A program made the position numbers and the translations under genes. Of a stretch of 64,000 nt of DNA, positions 52,301-64,000 are shown in pieces. The first letter of the stretch is position 1. Every line of letters starts with the position of its first letter. The stretch is from Mansonella perstans (taxonomy: Eukaryota > Nematoda > Chromadorea > Rhabditida > Onchocercidae), in the NCBI GenBank assembly GCA_037074765.1, contig JBAMDO010000186.1, positions 46,959-110,958 of the forward strand, given 5' to 3'. The notes below the pieces were generated by a model. The model worked only from the letters and a program-made list of their open reading frames with translations. It did no database searches and was not told the DNA's origin.

Positions 52301-54069
52301 AGTAATAATCGTTTTTGTTTTTTGTGCATTATTCTTTTTAAGACAAAAAGGAGGTGCCGTATTAGTGCATTGCAAAAAAGGGATTAGCCGATCATCGTCT
52401 ACAGTGATAGCTTTTGCAATGAAGGTATGGCTGCGTTCATATTTGCTTATCTTATTTGTTTGTTTACTCTTCGGATGTATGGAAGACTGAAATGACTGTC
52501 GAAGAGATGTTGCACAGTCTTGCAATAATATTGCGAATGAATGATACCGAATAAATTTTATCCAATCGATCGGCATTTCTTTCAATAATCAACATTTGTT
52601 TTCTTTTAGGAATATGGATGGGCACTTTCGCAAGCAATGGAACATGTGAAGAATAAGAGAGGTTGTATTACACCAAATTTTGGTTTTGTAGAGCAGCTCA
52701 GAACATTTGAAGGTAAATTACTGTCTGCGAAGGAAATTTAGAATTATATTCAGTTGTATTTAGTCATATGTATTAGTGCTTAATTCTAATAGTTTTTCAT
52801 ATCAAAATTAGGAACTTAATAGTAAAATTTCCTAATGAATTACATCAGAGCTGTTAATTGAATTTTTAATTGGTGGGAAGTATCGTTTCGACAACTTTAG
52901 GCTCATGAAGTAATAACATTATAACTGTGATCTGAAAACTTTAAAAAGTGATTATGAAGTTTTCAAGAAAAAAATAGGACTCCTTCAAAGATGTTTTTTT
53001 GGGCGGTCTTGCTTGGGAGTCATAAGTATCTCTGAATAATTGGTGATATCATAATTTTTGAATAATAATTTTCCAATGATTGAGATGTTTTATAAAATAA
53101 CTATTGACATATCGGGAATATCCTTGTTAAGTTTCTCTAAAAATTTTATTGAAGAGACTTTTTTTTTAAGTCTTCGTAATATGGTTCCTGTGGACATCCA
53201 CAGATGATGATGAGGAATATAACATTGCATTCCAGGTATCAGAACAGAAAGATATAAAGCAACAATTTTTTCTCAAAAGTATTTTATTTCAAATGAATTA
53301 AAATATTCGCCATATGTGAGATATGATTCTATCCCATTCTGATTTAAATGCAGTTCCAACAGCAATGATTTTAGGTATGTTACATGCTTTCAAGAAAAGA
53401 AATCAATTTGATGTTTCACCATCATCATCGATTGGATCTGCTGATTCAGTGCGTTTTCGTCCTATGTTGAACAAATATGGTAGGAATGCTGTGGAAGTGA
53501 GTTTGTTTTGTTGGTATTTAATTGCTTGGTATTTTCAATTGTCAAAGTCAGTCAATTTTTTTCTTGTACTTTGAATTTTTTTCCCTTACTTGTCTTTACT
53601 AACTTTATTTGTTTTCAACAGTCCGTTTTAAAGTTCTATTAATTATGTGAAGTTTTTGCTCGTACAATGCTATTTGGAATTGATCTCTGTTATGTTTATC
53701 AGAAAAAGCAAATATATTAGAGTTATATCTTAAGAAAATGGAATTGATTCAAGTGTGTTATTTTAAACTCATGAATTTGCCTGCATTTTCTGATTTCAGA
53801 AGGAAGACGTTACACATTCTGATATTAAGAATAAACGATGTGCTGCTGCAAATATGGTCAAAAGTTTGGTTGGTAGTTTCGAAGCGAAAGGTCGTGGTGA
53901 TGTGCGTAATGCAAGTGCACCTCCATTTTCAGAACGTCGATTAAATCGACCGCCGGTAACATTTCGATTGCAAAGTATAACTGATTGGAAGTTCCGGAAT
54001 CCTATATCCGTGCCAGTTTCTAATGGTTGTTCGAGTCGACAAGTACGCGCATTAACTATATCACAGTGA
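49340..54069 (+). CDS. SSH: Slingshot-type cofilin phosphatase
   Basis: Dual-specificity phosphatase that activates ADF/cofilin by removing its inhibitory phosphate, so driving actin turnover. Exons: 49340-49402, 49596-49734, 50088-50313, 50474-50621, 50754-50872, 51277-51383, 51503-51588, 51672-51850, 52084-52230, 52343-52424, 52610-52712, 53375-53496, 53800-54069, all in phase, giving 596 residues. The SSH-N region (about 35-235) has AVRLQPA, LDGDGGVVVDF and HIFRPVSVQAMW. A DEK-C-like segment (about 270-330) precedes GQMDKASQIFPYLYLGTEWN. The catalytic domain has D384 as general acid and HCKKGISR with nucleophile C415, followed by STVIAFAMKEYGW and a QLRTFEG end. The C-tail is short compared with vertebrate paralogues. 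One acceptor (51276) is AAAG rather than CAG. An upstream coding exon cannot be excluded, because the ATG lies just after an acceptor-like AG. Confidence 0.95.
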
Positions 54070-57062
54070 TATTATCTGAAATTCTATCACTTGATGGATG
54101 GGCTTTGTAATTTTCTAGGTTTTTTAAGTCATTTCTGAAAAGCGATATTGATAGTAAGATATCAATATTGATATTTCTCTTTTCTGATCAGAGTTGAAAA
54201 GTTAATATGATCTGATAGGTATTTGTCTTAGATTTTAGATTATGAATGAATAGGTATAAAAGTTGATTCATCATAGTTCAGTTAATCAGAAGAGAATTTT
54301 TGACGTTTTTTATGCATAGCAAATTATGATGAACTTGATATTGTTCAATTTTTTATTGAACATTTTTACTTGAATAACATTTTTAGAAATTATAATAGTA
54401 CGGAAATTATTATTATTATTCGAAAATCGATACAGCAGTAGAAAGCTATGGCCTTGGCTTTTACATTAACATATGCCAATTGCTGTCGCAAGCTTACATA
54501 TATATGTATGTAAAGCAAGTGAGATTAATACTTTTTCATGAAACCAAATTTGTACATTTTTGTAGTTTTTTCATGTTTGTACATTTTTTCAAATTTTTAA
54601 TTCATTTTTTCAATTTTTTAATTACTCTTTACTGCTATACGTTTGTATTAATTTTTATTAATACGCAGTCATTTGCTTCTCTATTTGTTTTCAAGAACGC
54701 TAAAAAGTTGCTTAGCATTGCTTTTCTTGTACAGCTGAACATTATCATGAGACGGCGTTTGCTACAATGATCTAAATGACCATTCTTACAAGCCATCTGC
54801 TTACTTTGTATCTTAAAAAAGCAAAAATTAGTATGTGTCATCGGTAGGATTAACCAAAGTAATCGCATGTTGTCTTTGTTGAATATTGTCGTTCATTAAT
54901 GCTTGATATCGATTTGCCGCTTATAAGTATAATATGGAAGATTCAATCTTTCAAACTTTTTTTCATAATCATGATTGTATTGTCGACTACTTTTATTCTG
55001 AGTGCAATTACATGTATTGATGATGGTATAGTATTTTAAAAAATAGTGTTGTAAATCTTTCAAAATTTCAAATATTTTAGAATGAGGATTTCAAAAGATT
55101 TCATTTCTTTTCAGAGATTTAAAAAGATTTAAAATCTATGCTTGATTTGATTTCATTTTAGTAAGATTATGCTGCTGTGATTTTTTACCTTCCATTTAAA
55201 TTTGAAATTTCTTGATGGAAATTTAAAAATATATAAAAAGGGAATAGGATTTCTTTAGGATTCTTTTTTTTTTTCTTTTATTTATTATTTTCTCATACGT
55301 TTAGTTGATCGTTACATTGTTTTGCATTTCTTGTATTCGACGATCATTTTCAATTTATTGACAAGTCAAGGCTAAAATTTATTTGAAAAATGAATTGAGA
55401 ACGTAAGAAAATTTGGAGATGGACAAAGGATTGACTCTCGATCAATTTGAAGTGCTACGGAATTAGTTACTAGAAAACTTTTAATATCTAATTTTCTTCA
55501 ACATACTAATTACTTTGTGCTAATTTCAAACAATAAAGTTTCAAAAAATTAGATGAAAAAAGAGGAATGAAATTTTTTGAATTATCAAAAGTCTCAACAC
55601 GGATTCCTGAAATTCCTCTTTGCTAAAATTTCTTGTATTGTTATTCTTTTCATTTTCTACCCAGTCGTACCCATTTTCATGGGCTAGTATAAAAGAATGA
55701 AAGAATTTTCTATGTTTTACAAATGTATATTTTAAATTTCATTTGTCTTTCATATACATATATATAGATATATACAACAAAATTTTATTGTTTAGAAAAT
55801 GGAAAATAAAGTTATAAAGCTTCCCGAAATTCTATCACTATTTGTCAGAATTGTCAATGTTGATTAAATTATTTAATTTTTGTTCATCTAATGCTACTGC
55901 ATTCATCATCAATTCCGCCATGCGTCAAAAATCAACCTGAATAATAGTTAATTGATTATTGAAAAATAGATAATAGATAATCAAAATTTGAAATTGAAAA
56001 AGGAATGGATAATAGATAATTGAGAACTAAAATTAGTCGAAAAATTATAAAAGTAATGATTATTTAGTTCGCCATCAATTCCTCCACGCGTCAAAAGTCA
56101 ACGTAAATGATGGATAAATTGAAAACTGAAATCTGAAATTGAAAAAAGTGGATGACAGATAATTGAAAAATTAAAATTGGTTGAAAAGTCATAAATGTAG
56201 TGTTTATTTAGTTTTTTTACTCTTTTTTCTTTTTCGCAGTACTTCTGCAATTATGTATTATAATTTCAAATTATTCATTTCAATGTTTTAAAAAAAGAAA
56301 ATTTGATTTATAAATGATAATAAAAGAAGAAAAAAAAGATAATAAAAGTTGTATTTGTTCGATTGATTGCACTTCATTCTTTCAATTTTTTTTTGTTTAT
56401 TTTCAGTGTTTGGAAGCAAATATTTTTTAGCCCTTTAAGGCCTCTCACTAACTATTATACTTCAATTAATATTAAGTAATTTTATTGCCTTCTAATATAC
56501 AGAAGAAATATTCGTAAGGCTTTTTCTTGACAGAATAGAGTTACTTTTTAAAAAACTAAATTGGAATTTAAATTGGGTACAAATTTGGATATTAATAAAA
56601 TAATATGGGATAAATATATTATCGCATCAGTAATAATATTATTTCATCAGCAAAAAAAAAGATTATTATTGGGTCATTTTTATTATATCAGTAATTATCA
56701 ATCTATTATTAATTAACTAATTAATCATCAATCACTCATCTATGATAACGAAGTGTGGAATGAATGCTCACAATTGATCGAAAGTATAAATGTTAAAAAT
56801 AATTAGCATGTCAAGTTGTTCACATTCATTCATTCACTCTGTTCAATTTGTTAAAAAATGAAATTTTAAAATTTTAATTTGGAATTTGAAAATTTTCATA
56901 AAAAATGATAATTTTAAAATTTATAATAAAATGAAATGCGCTCGCTTGTTGTTTGTAATTTATTGTGCTCATTGTCTACCGAATCGTATAACTTGGTCGT
57001 TTTAATTGAACAGAAAGTTATTCCTACTAACTGTCATCTTTAATCTGTAATTTCCGGAAAGA

Positions 57063-57135
57063 AAAGGAGAGAGAGAGAAAAAGAGAAAGAGAGGGAGAGA
57101 GAAGGAAAAAAAAGAAAAAGAAATAAAAAAAAGTG
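57063..57135. repeat. Purine-rich GA/A tract
   Basis: A run of gagagagag, aaagagaaagag and aaaagaaaaag blocks, with the plus strand almost purely purine for about 70 bases. Confidence 0.85.
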
Positions 57136-58291
57136 AAACAGTATTTTGGGTTAGCTTTTATTTTTAAATTTTATTGAATATTGTAAAATTGATTGTTAAA
57201 TTCAAAAAAATTTTTCTTCCTTTATCGAATGAAATTTTTTTGAAAATTTTAAACACAATTATTATTGTTTAAACATTTTTACATTCATATAAAATTGATT
57301 ATATTTCCAAAGAAAAAGGAATTAAAATTTTATTTAAAAAGATTGAATTAAATTTTGTTAAAAAGATTTAATTAAATTTTGTTAAAAGAATCTGATCGTG
57401 TTGTTAATAGTAGTAAAAATGAAGTGAGGGAAAAATTGAAAATGACAGCAAAAAATTTTAGTTCTTTAAAATTGAATTAAGAATTAAAATTTAAACAATT
57501 TTTCCTTTCTTCAAATTTTTTCTTTTTTTTAAATAAATCAAAATCAATTGCTAAATTTTTTTACAATTTTATTATTTCAAAAAATTTTCAAAATTCATGA
57601 AAATTTGTTGTGCATGCTAGAGAAATGGTCAAATTCCTTTTTTCTCTAATGTCTAAAATGTAACCCAATTCAAACTACATATCGAATTAATTGAATTAAT
57701 TTTATCGCATGAGATAATTTCAGAAAGACTGTGAATAGTTAAGGTGTAACTGTTAGATTTGAAAATGATATGGTAATTAAATTAGATAAAAAGATAAATG
57801 GAATTTGCTGTCAGATAAATATTAAATATTTATTGGTTTATAATAACTTTTTAAAAAAATTTATTCAATCCCTTTTTTTTTTTTTTTTAAATTTTAACTT
57901 TTTACATTTATTTTTTTCTCTCACTCTTTGTCACTGTCTATTTTTTCAAATAATCCATCAATTTGTTTTTCCATTTGCTTACTCATATTAATCATATTTT
58001 ATTTACTTTTTTCTGTGTTTTTTTTTTTCTTTTTTTCTTTTACATTTTAAAATTTTCAGAATATCATTAATTTTGTAGCATTGTTTATTCAATTTTTCAA
58101 TCTAATTTTTGATTTTTTCTCTCTCTCTTTCTTTTATCTCCTTATCTTTATTTTTGCTTTTCCTTCTTCTTTTCATTATTTATTCTAACAGAAAAGTGTA
58201 AATATTTGGACGAAAAAAAAGAAAAACTCTGAAAATAGCAACAAAACACTTTTTAGTTCAAATAAGCAAAATTAGAAGATAAGCACGACAA

Positions 58292-58435
58292 GTGTGTATG
58301 TGTGTGTGCATGTGTGTGTGTATGTGTGTGTGTATGTGTGTGTGTATGTGTGTGTGTGTGTATGTGTGTGTGTATGTGTGTGTGTATGTGTGTGTATGTA
58401 TGTGTATGTGTGTGTGTGTGTGTATGAATATATGT
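58292..58435. repeat. TG microsatellite with interspersed TATG
   Basis: About 140 bases of tgtgtgtatg repeats with occasional tgca. The opposite strand reads as a His/Thr-rich peptide, an artefact of the repeat. A related tatgtatgtgtg tract occurs at 59945-60030. Confidence 0.95.
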
Positions 58436-59944
58436 ATGTATTGCGTGTAGCTGAAATCAGCTAAAATTTGATCGAAATTCAAAATTTAATCTCATTTTTC
58501 ATTTTTATATTATGAGATTACATCATGAGGTTAATTTTATTTTCTATCCAGATGTATGCATTTATGTTTGTATGTATGTATGTGTGTATGTGTAGTATAT
58601 TTAATTGGTTTAGTTTTAACTTGCATTCAACTTTTAAGCTTTTATCAATTTTTCATTGTATACTAAATCGTTTCATGAAATGGAACCAGCATGTCGATGA
58701 TCATAAAACAGCGCTCCATTTTTATTTTCAAGCAAATGTCATCATCAAAAAAAAAAGTTTCGAATTTAAGTTAAATTTTGTTAAGGTTATTTGTTAAGAC
58801 TATTTTGTTAAGGTTATGTTAAGGATAAAGGTTATCAAGTGCAAGGAAGGGGTAAATTTCAAATTTAAATTTTGTTTCATCGAAACTTTTTTTCTTTATT
58901 TTCAAAATACTCAATTCAATTACTTTTTTCAGAAATTTATCTAATTTTTTTTTTTTTTGGAAGAAAATTTTAAAAAATTCCATCGTATTCCATGTGTACA
59001 TATATATAAATGTGTGAACGATAAGCATACACCTTTGGAGGATTAATTACAAAAAATCAAACATACCTTTTCCATATATGAATATAATTCTAAAAATGGA
59101 ATTGATTTTAATTGAATGTTGAAGAATTGTTTGAATTTAGTTTAAACATTAAATTTGTTTTCAATTTTGTTTTTAATTTTAAAATTTGAATTTAATTCTG
59201 GAATTGAGAATAATTTATCAAAGATACTTATTTTTGTTTTCTTATTTATCGAAATATAATTTAAAAAAAAATAATTCACTCTTTTGTTTAATTCTTTTAA
59301 TTGAATTAAATGACTAAGTAATTTCGAGATTAATTTTTTAAAAATACATGAGAAAAGTTAAATTGAAAATTGAAAAAAAAAGAATTTTTTTTTTTAAATT
59401 TTAGTTTAACAAATAAAAGAACGAAGCTTATTTCATTTATTTATAAAAATTAATGATACATTTTTCATAATGGATGAAAATCGTTCGTACATTTCTTTTT
59501 TTTTTGTTTTTTTTCTGCATTATAGCACTAATAATAAATTATCGTTAATTAGCTAGTGCCAATTAATCATCAAAGATGTCCGGCATCATTTTTATTCGTA
59601 AAATTAACTCTGATTAATAGCAGTATTGTTAATGAACATCTGTATTTCACATTCGCATCCTGTTCACTTTGCAAATTGGAAAATTATTAAGAATAAAAAT
59701 TGAAAAAAAAAAATGAATCAATTAAAATTTGAAATTTATGAATTCAATAAAATTGATGATATGTTTGAAATTATTTTTTTGGATGAAAATGTGAAAGAAT
59801 GAAAAAAAAATGGAGAAAAAAAGAAATTAAAAACCCAATCCGATTAAAACAAGATTTCAATCGTATATTGGACTTTTTACAAAAAATAGAGCGAACAGTC
59901 TAACAGACTTATACGCTTAATATATACCTCAATAATAGCATCTA

Positions 59945-60030
59945 TATATATGTGTGTATATTTGTCTTCGCGTGTATGTATGTATGTATGTGTATGTATG
60001 TGCGTATATGTCTGTGTATGTTTGTATGTG
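59945..60030. repeat. TATG/TG microsatellite
   Basis: Imperfect tatgtatgtatgtgtatg and related units, with gcgt and ctgt interruptions. Confidence 0.8.
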
Positions 60031-61489
60031 TCACCAATATTCTGTAAACGTATATTTTATGTGAGCGTGGAAAAATTTTTGTTCGATAAATTGATAAAAA
60101 CAAAAGTTATTTTATTTCTATGAACTAGTTTCATCCTTTTATTTCTTCTCCTCCATTCAAATCTATTGAAAAAAAAAAAAGTTTGAAAAGGACATTTTTT
60201 TTATTAAATAAAAAATTATTTGGTGACAAAATTTTTTTTTTTTTTTTTTCTAAAATTACCTCATCACTCTCATTACATTTGCTTTGTTGTTTAATGTACG
60301 TTTTTTTTTTTTCTTTTTTTTTTTTTTTTAATGTTTTTATATTTTTTGAAAGCAATAATCAGATGATCTCATATCGTAACTTATTGGATTAACATATATT
60401 GCTTTGTTATTTTCATCATCAAGAAAAGTTACTTTTTGATACATTATGAAATTAGTTTTTGCATTATCATCATGTAATTAATTTTATAGTATAAGTTATT
60501 TGCAGTATCATTCATATACAGTATCACTTCACAGTATCATTATGACATAATTTTACAGTATCATTCAGTACTTTATTAATAACTGAGTAATGGCGAAATT
60601 TGTATTCTGATATGATTAATTTCTAAGTACTAACTTTCATTTGTAATTTTTATCGATAAAATTACTCATAAAATACAAAGTTTAATTTATAAACTAATCT
60701 AATGTAGACATTTGTCATTATTATTCAATCATCTATTCGTTTTATCAATAACACTAATGAAATGAAAATGGTATAATGTAGTGCTTATCAGAGGAAGATA
60801 ACGTTATTATCAATTATAGTAGTTCAGTCATACAAATGAATGATAATGATTGATAAGTTCAGGAAAAAAGAAAGTAAATTATAAAGCAATAAAATTTGGA
60901 CTTTTTATCATTTTCTTCATGATAACATTGCCCGCAAATAGACAAATCATATTTTGTTAATTAGTACTTCTTATTTTAATGATTTAGAATTGATTGCTGG
61001 CAATTTAACAGCGCTGACCAATAATTGATGTTTAAACATAATGAATGCTAATTATGACCCTTATATTAATTAATATTATTAATTGGTAGAAAAAATTTTT
61101 TTCCTTCCTCTTTTATTATTATTTATCAGTTTTTTTTTTTTTTTTGAACTTTAATCTTAATAAGTTTGTACTTTTAACCTTTATTGATTAATTATTAAAA
61201 ATTATCTCAAATTCTTATATACATTTCTTTTCAAAAATTTCATTTGTCCTTTGTTCGTAGTGTTGTAAAATTTCCGACTAATAACAGTACTGTAAGATTT
61301 CCGATTAGTAAGAACCAAACAGTAAGAAAGGAGAACAGTAGGCTTTTTTTTTTTCAAGGAAAGATTTAATTACTCAAAATGATCAATAGCGAAAAATATC
61401 TCTATACTAGATATACATATATCCATTGATATATTTATACTTAATCTTCATTTGTTAGGCTAATTTGAACAATTTGAAGCAAATGTGTT

Positions 61490-61765
61490 GAATTCCTTTT
61501 ATGCAAAATAATTATCCTGAATTCAATACTGATATACCGGATGAATATTTTGAATTCTTGATTTACAAAATGCGTTATGTTGAGTTTATACAAAATTAAA
61601 TATCTAATGAACTCATTGATACATAAGATAAATATCCTAAATTCTTTGCGTATAATGATAGATATCCGGAATTGTTGATATAGCAGCAAATCTTTGAAAT
61701 TTCTGACGTATAAAATATTCACAATTCTTGATTTATAATGATAATGGATATCCTGAATTCTTGAC
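61490..61765. repeat. Degenerate tandem repeat around a gaattcttgat core
   Basis: Repeated, diverged units of roughly 30-40 bases carry a gaattc (or aattctt) core followed by gatttac/gatatat and ended by a gatatcc-like block, for example near 61496, 61519, 61552, 61639, 61669, 61720 and 61755. A 108-codon open frame on the minus strand over this region is explained by the repeat and is not called. Confidence 0.6.
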
Positions 61766-63057
61766 ATATATCAATAGTATATTTAAATTTATGTTTATTT
61801 TATTCCCACATACTAAATGAGCCATTTTTTTTTTTTTTTTTTGAATGCAATAAACTTCTTTATTTTGATATTTTTCATTCATTTCGTTAATTTTCCAAAC
61901 GATCATCAATGGCACTTCGTTCTTTGGATTGTTCCACGATATCGTTCGGGAATGGCTGATAATGAATAATAGTGCCAACATGTTCATGACTCCAATACAC
62001 CATTCCTTGTCCTCGTCCCCTTGTCTCCTCCTTCTCCTTGTCCCCTCACATTTCCCATTTCCTATCAATTTTGCCACCATCACCACCACCACTACCACCA
62101 TCACCACCATCGGCACCACCACCACCGATACTATAACCACCACGAATACCAAACAACTTTTTCCTCTTTCCTCTTCCTTCCATTTTTTATCCTTATCTTT
62201 TTCCTTTTTTTTTTCTCTCTTTTATCATATTATCATTTATTTATTTATATGTATGTTAGCATTACATTTACATTATTTCTATTTTATCAAAATGTTACAA
62301 ACAAAAAAATCAACCAAAAAATTTGAAATAAATTTTCATTCTTTAAATCAATTTCTTATTTCAATTTTTTCTATTTAATTTTTAAATTTTATTGAATTTT
62401 TTTCTTTTTTTTCGATTAAAAACTACCATCAATTATTTATCATACTCAATTCATTTCATTCTTTTTAGTTTATCTTTGAAATGAATTAATTATGAATATG
62501 TTGCGTGTAAAATTATTCATCATTATTGGATCATCAAGAATTAGCAATTAGTTCCATTCATTGTAATTCAAAAGTAACATTATTATGTTGGTTTAATCAC
62601 ATTGTTATCGTTCATTTGCTGCTTTTCTCAAGATTAAGCCATTACAATTTTTGAAATTGGACATTTAAAATGATGACAAAAATTTTAATTTCAAACAAAA
62701 ATTCAATATGAATTATTTATTTCTATATTTTATTTGCATATAATATGTGATATGATTGAAATATGATAGAATATCATATATGATACAATATGTGATAATC
62801 ATATCATCGTATCATAGATAAAATTAAATTTTTTTTTTTTTTTTTTCACAATTATCTTTTCTTGCCTTTCTTTTTTTCTTTTTTTCTCCGAAAATATTTC
62901 GAATGATTAAAGAAATTCATCATTCATTTTAGTTGCGAAGTTGCGAAAAAAAAAAAAAAAGAATTCGTTATTTTTTCGAAATTTTTTTTTTTTTTTTTAT
63001 TACTAGACAATATAAATAATTAATTTTAACATAAATTGACAGCTTCATACTTTTCTT
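61766..63057. other. Gene-free, low-complexity region
   Basis: AT-rich with poly(T) tracts (61827-61842, 62829-62846, 62981-62998), a CAC/ACC triplet tract and a local atgatatgat-type palindromic stretch near 62740-62820. No gene is supported. Confidence 0.5.
62074..62131. repeat. CAC/ACC triplet microsatellite
   Basis: Interrupted caccatcaccaccaccac units over about 58 bases. Reading frames here give poly-His or poly-Thr, expected from the triplet. Confidence 0.85.
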
Positions 63058-63218
63058 CCTTTTTTTTTTTCATTCATTCATTCATTCATTCATTCATTCG
63101 TTCTTTCTTTCTTTCTTTCTTTCCTCCCTTCTTTCTCTCTTTCTTTCTTTCTTTTTTCCTTCTTTCTCTCTTTCTTTCTTTCTTTTTCTCTTTCTTTCTT
63201 TCTTTCTTTCTTTCTTAG
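63058..63218. repeat. TTCA then TTTC tetranucleotide microsatellites
   Basis: Eight or so attc units pass directly into a long tttc tract with ccct and tctc interruptions. The plus strand is nearly pure pyrimidine for over 100 bases. Confidence 0.95.
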
Positions 63219-63447
63219 AATTCAGTTTTCTTCCAATTTTTTTAAATTTTTGATCACCGCTCAAAATTAAGTGAATAAGAGTGAAAAAAAAGCGAGCAGA
63301 AAAGAGAAATTTCATTGATTCAAAAATAAAAAAAAAAAAAAATATTTCTAACCCTACCAAAGCCTGAAATTCATTTATTGCAATTGCACATTTGCCTGAT
63401 TTCTACCTCATTTTAACTGCTCCATCGCTATTACCGCTTCTACCGTT

Positions 63448-63550
63448 GACCACCGCGCTACCACCATCTTTAGCTACCGCCAGCTACCGCGCTACCACCG
63501 TCTTTAGCTACCGCTAGCTACCGCGCTACCACCATCTTTAGCTACCGCCA
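63448..63550. repeat. GC-richer tandem repeat, 34-bp unit, three copies
   Basis: Three copies of gctaccgcgctaccaccatc followed by tttagctaccgcca, with one or two differences per copy. Its GC content stands out from the surrounding AT-rich DNA. Confidence 0.9.
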
Positions 63551-63644
63551 TTTCCCTCATTTTTTCTTTTCATTCAATATCCCAATTGATTGATTGATTG
63601 ATTGATACTTTATAACCCAGCTATTCTATTCCACTATTGTCCTT

Positions 63645-63752
63645 CTGAGGTTATATACTTATCTATTCAGGACTTTTTTTTTTTTTTTGTAAGGTTAGTG
63701 GGATGTCCCGGAGAGGTCGGAGAGATTTACTTATCTATCCAGGACTTTTTTT
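63645..63752. repeat. Partial direct duplication with T-runs
   Basis: The block tacttatctattcaggact followed by a T-run (near 63655) recurs at 63728 as tacttatctatccaggact plus a T-run. Between them lies a ggttagtgggatgtcccggagagg block, with a relative near 63878-63905. Confidence 0.8.
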
Positions 63753-64000
63753 TTTTCTTTGCAATACTTTTTTTTTTTTTTTGTAACCTAAACGTTTTTT
63801 TGTTCCAATAATTCTAAAAGCTAAAAATTATTTCAATTCTTTTTTTTTTTGTAACAATGATAAAAGAAATGATGAAAGGTTAGTGATGGGATATCTCGGG
63901 AGAAGAAAATATTTGGTAGAAAGCGGGAGAGAAAGAGAGGAAAAAAAAATTCATTGATTGCTTTATAATTTTCAATTCTCACTTTTTTTTTTTTTTTTTT
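63753..64000. other. Window end, low complexity
   Basis: T-rich runs and a short purine-rich stretch. No gene, RNA or regulatory element is seen before the window ends in poly(T). Confidence 0.5.

Larger units (their letters stand above)
54070..61489. other. Gene-free, very AT-rich region
   Basis: About 7.4 kb with no frame that looks coding on either strand. It is dominated by A/T runs and short repeats. A near-duplicate pair of stretches at 55890-55990 and 56060-56160 (both carrying ttcatcaattcc or gccatcaattcc, gcgtcaaaa.tcaac and gataattga blocks) points to an old local duplication. The region may be intergenic, or the long intron or 5' region of a gene beyond the window; the sequence does not decide. 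Confidence 0.5.

Noticed and set aside
58258..58482. His/Thr-rich open frame on the minus strand
   Set aside because: It is a translation of the TG/TATG microsatellite.
61733..62378. Overlapping open frames of 100-150 codons on both strands
   Set aside because: They arise from the CAC/ACC tract and T-rich low-complexity DNA, with no conserved motif.
63036..63360. Phe/Ser-rich and Lys/Glu-rich open frames
   Set aside because: They are the two strands of the TTTC tetranucleotide tract.

Overview
The window is AT-rich eukaryotic DNA from a nematode. Coding exons are short (mostly 60-250 bases). They are joined by introns with GTAAG/GTATG-like donors and strict TTTCAG or TTTTAG acceptors, and most start codons sit a few bases downstream of an unpaired acceptor-like AG, as expected for spliced-leader trans-splicing. 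Gene content and the AT-rich, minisatellite-rich spacers fit a parasitic spirurid or filarial-type nematode; the species is inferred, not shown. Gene models were assembled by hand from splice sites, reading phase and family similarity. Spans are genomic and exon coordinates are in the evidence text.

Layout: a SIRT6-type deacylase lies on the minus strand at the left edge, with its 3' end outside the window. Every other gene is on the plus strand: a possible tiny membrane protein (3.4 kb), a 13-exon putative DNA-binding protein with two copies of a helix-turn-helix plus C2HC module (4.2-9.4 kb), ALKBH4 (11.4-14.0), APC/C subunit 2 (14.6-20.4), inorganic pyrophosphatase (22.3-23.7), SMC5/6 subunit NSE4 (24.7-27.8), ANKZF1/Vms1 (28.9-34.3), isopentenyl-diphosphate isomerase (34.8-37.1), signal peptidase subunit 3 (37.8-39.4), a USP12/USP46-type deubiquitinase (about 41.4-46.2) and a Slingshot cofilin phosphatase (49.3-54.1). 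From 54.1 to 64 kb I find no gene, only low-complexity DNA and microsatellites.

Most are single-copy housekeeping genes with no shared pathway. Several touch chromatin or the cell cycle (SIRT6, APC2, NSE4) and ubiquitin or protein quality control (APC2, USP46, ANKZF1), but nothing in the sequence shows joint regulation. The spacers hold at least seven minisatellite blocks (units about 25-38 bp). A roughly 700-bp inverted-repeat element sits inside an intron of the USP46-like gene, and a diverged relative lies near 21 kb.

The most unusual object is the 749-residue protein at 4.2-9.4 kb, which I cannot place in a named family. I found no CRISPR array, rRNA, convincing tRNA or intact autonomous transposon.
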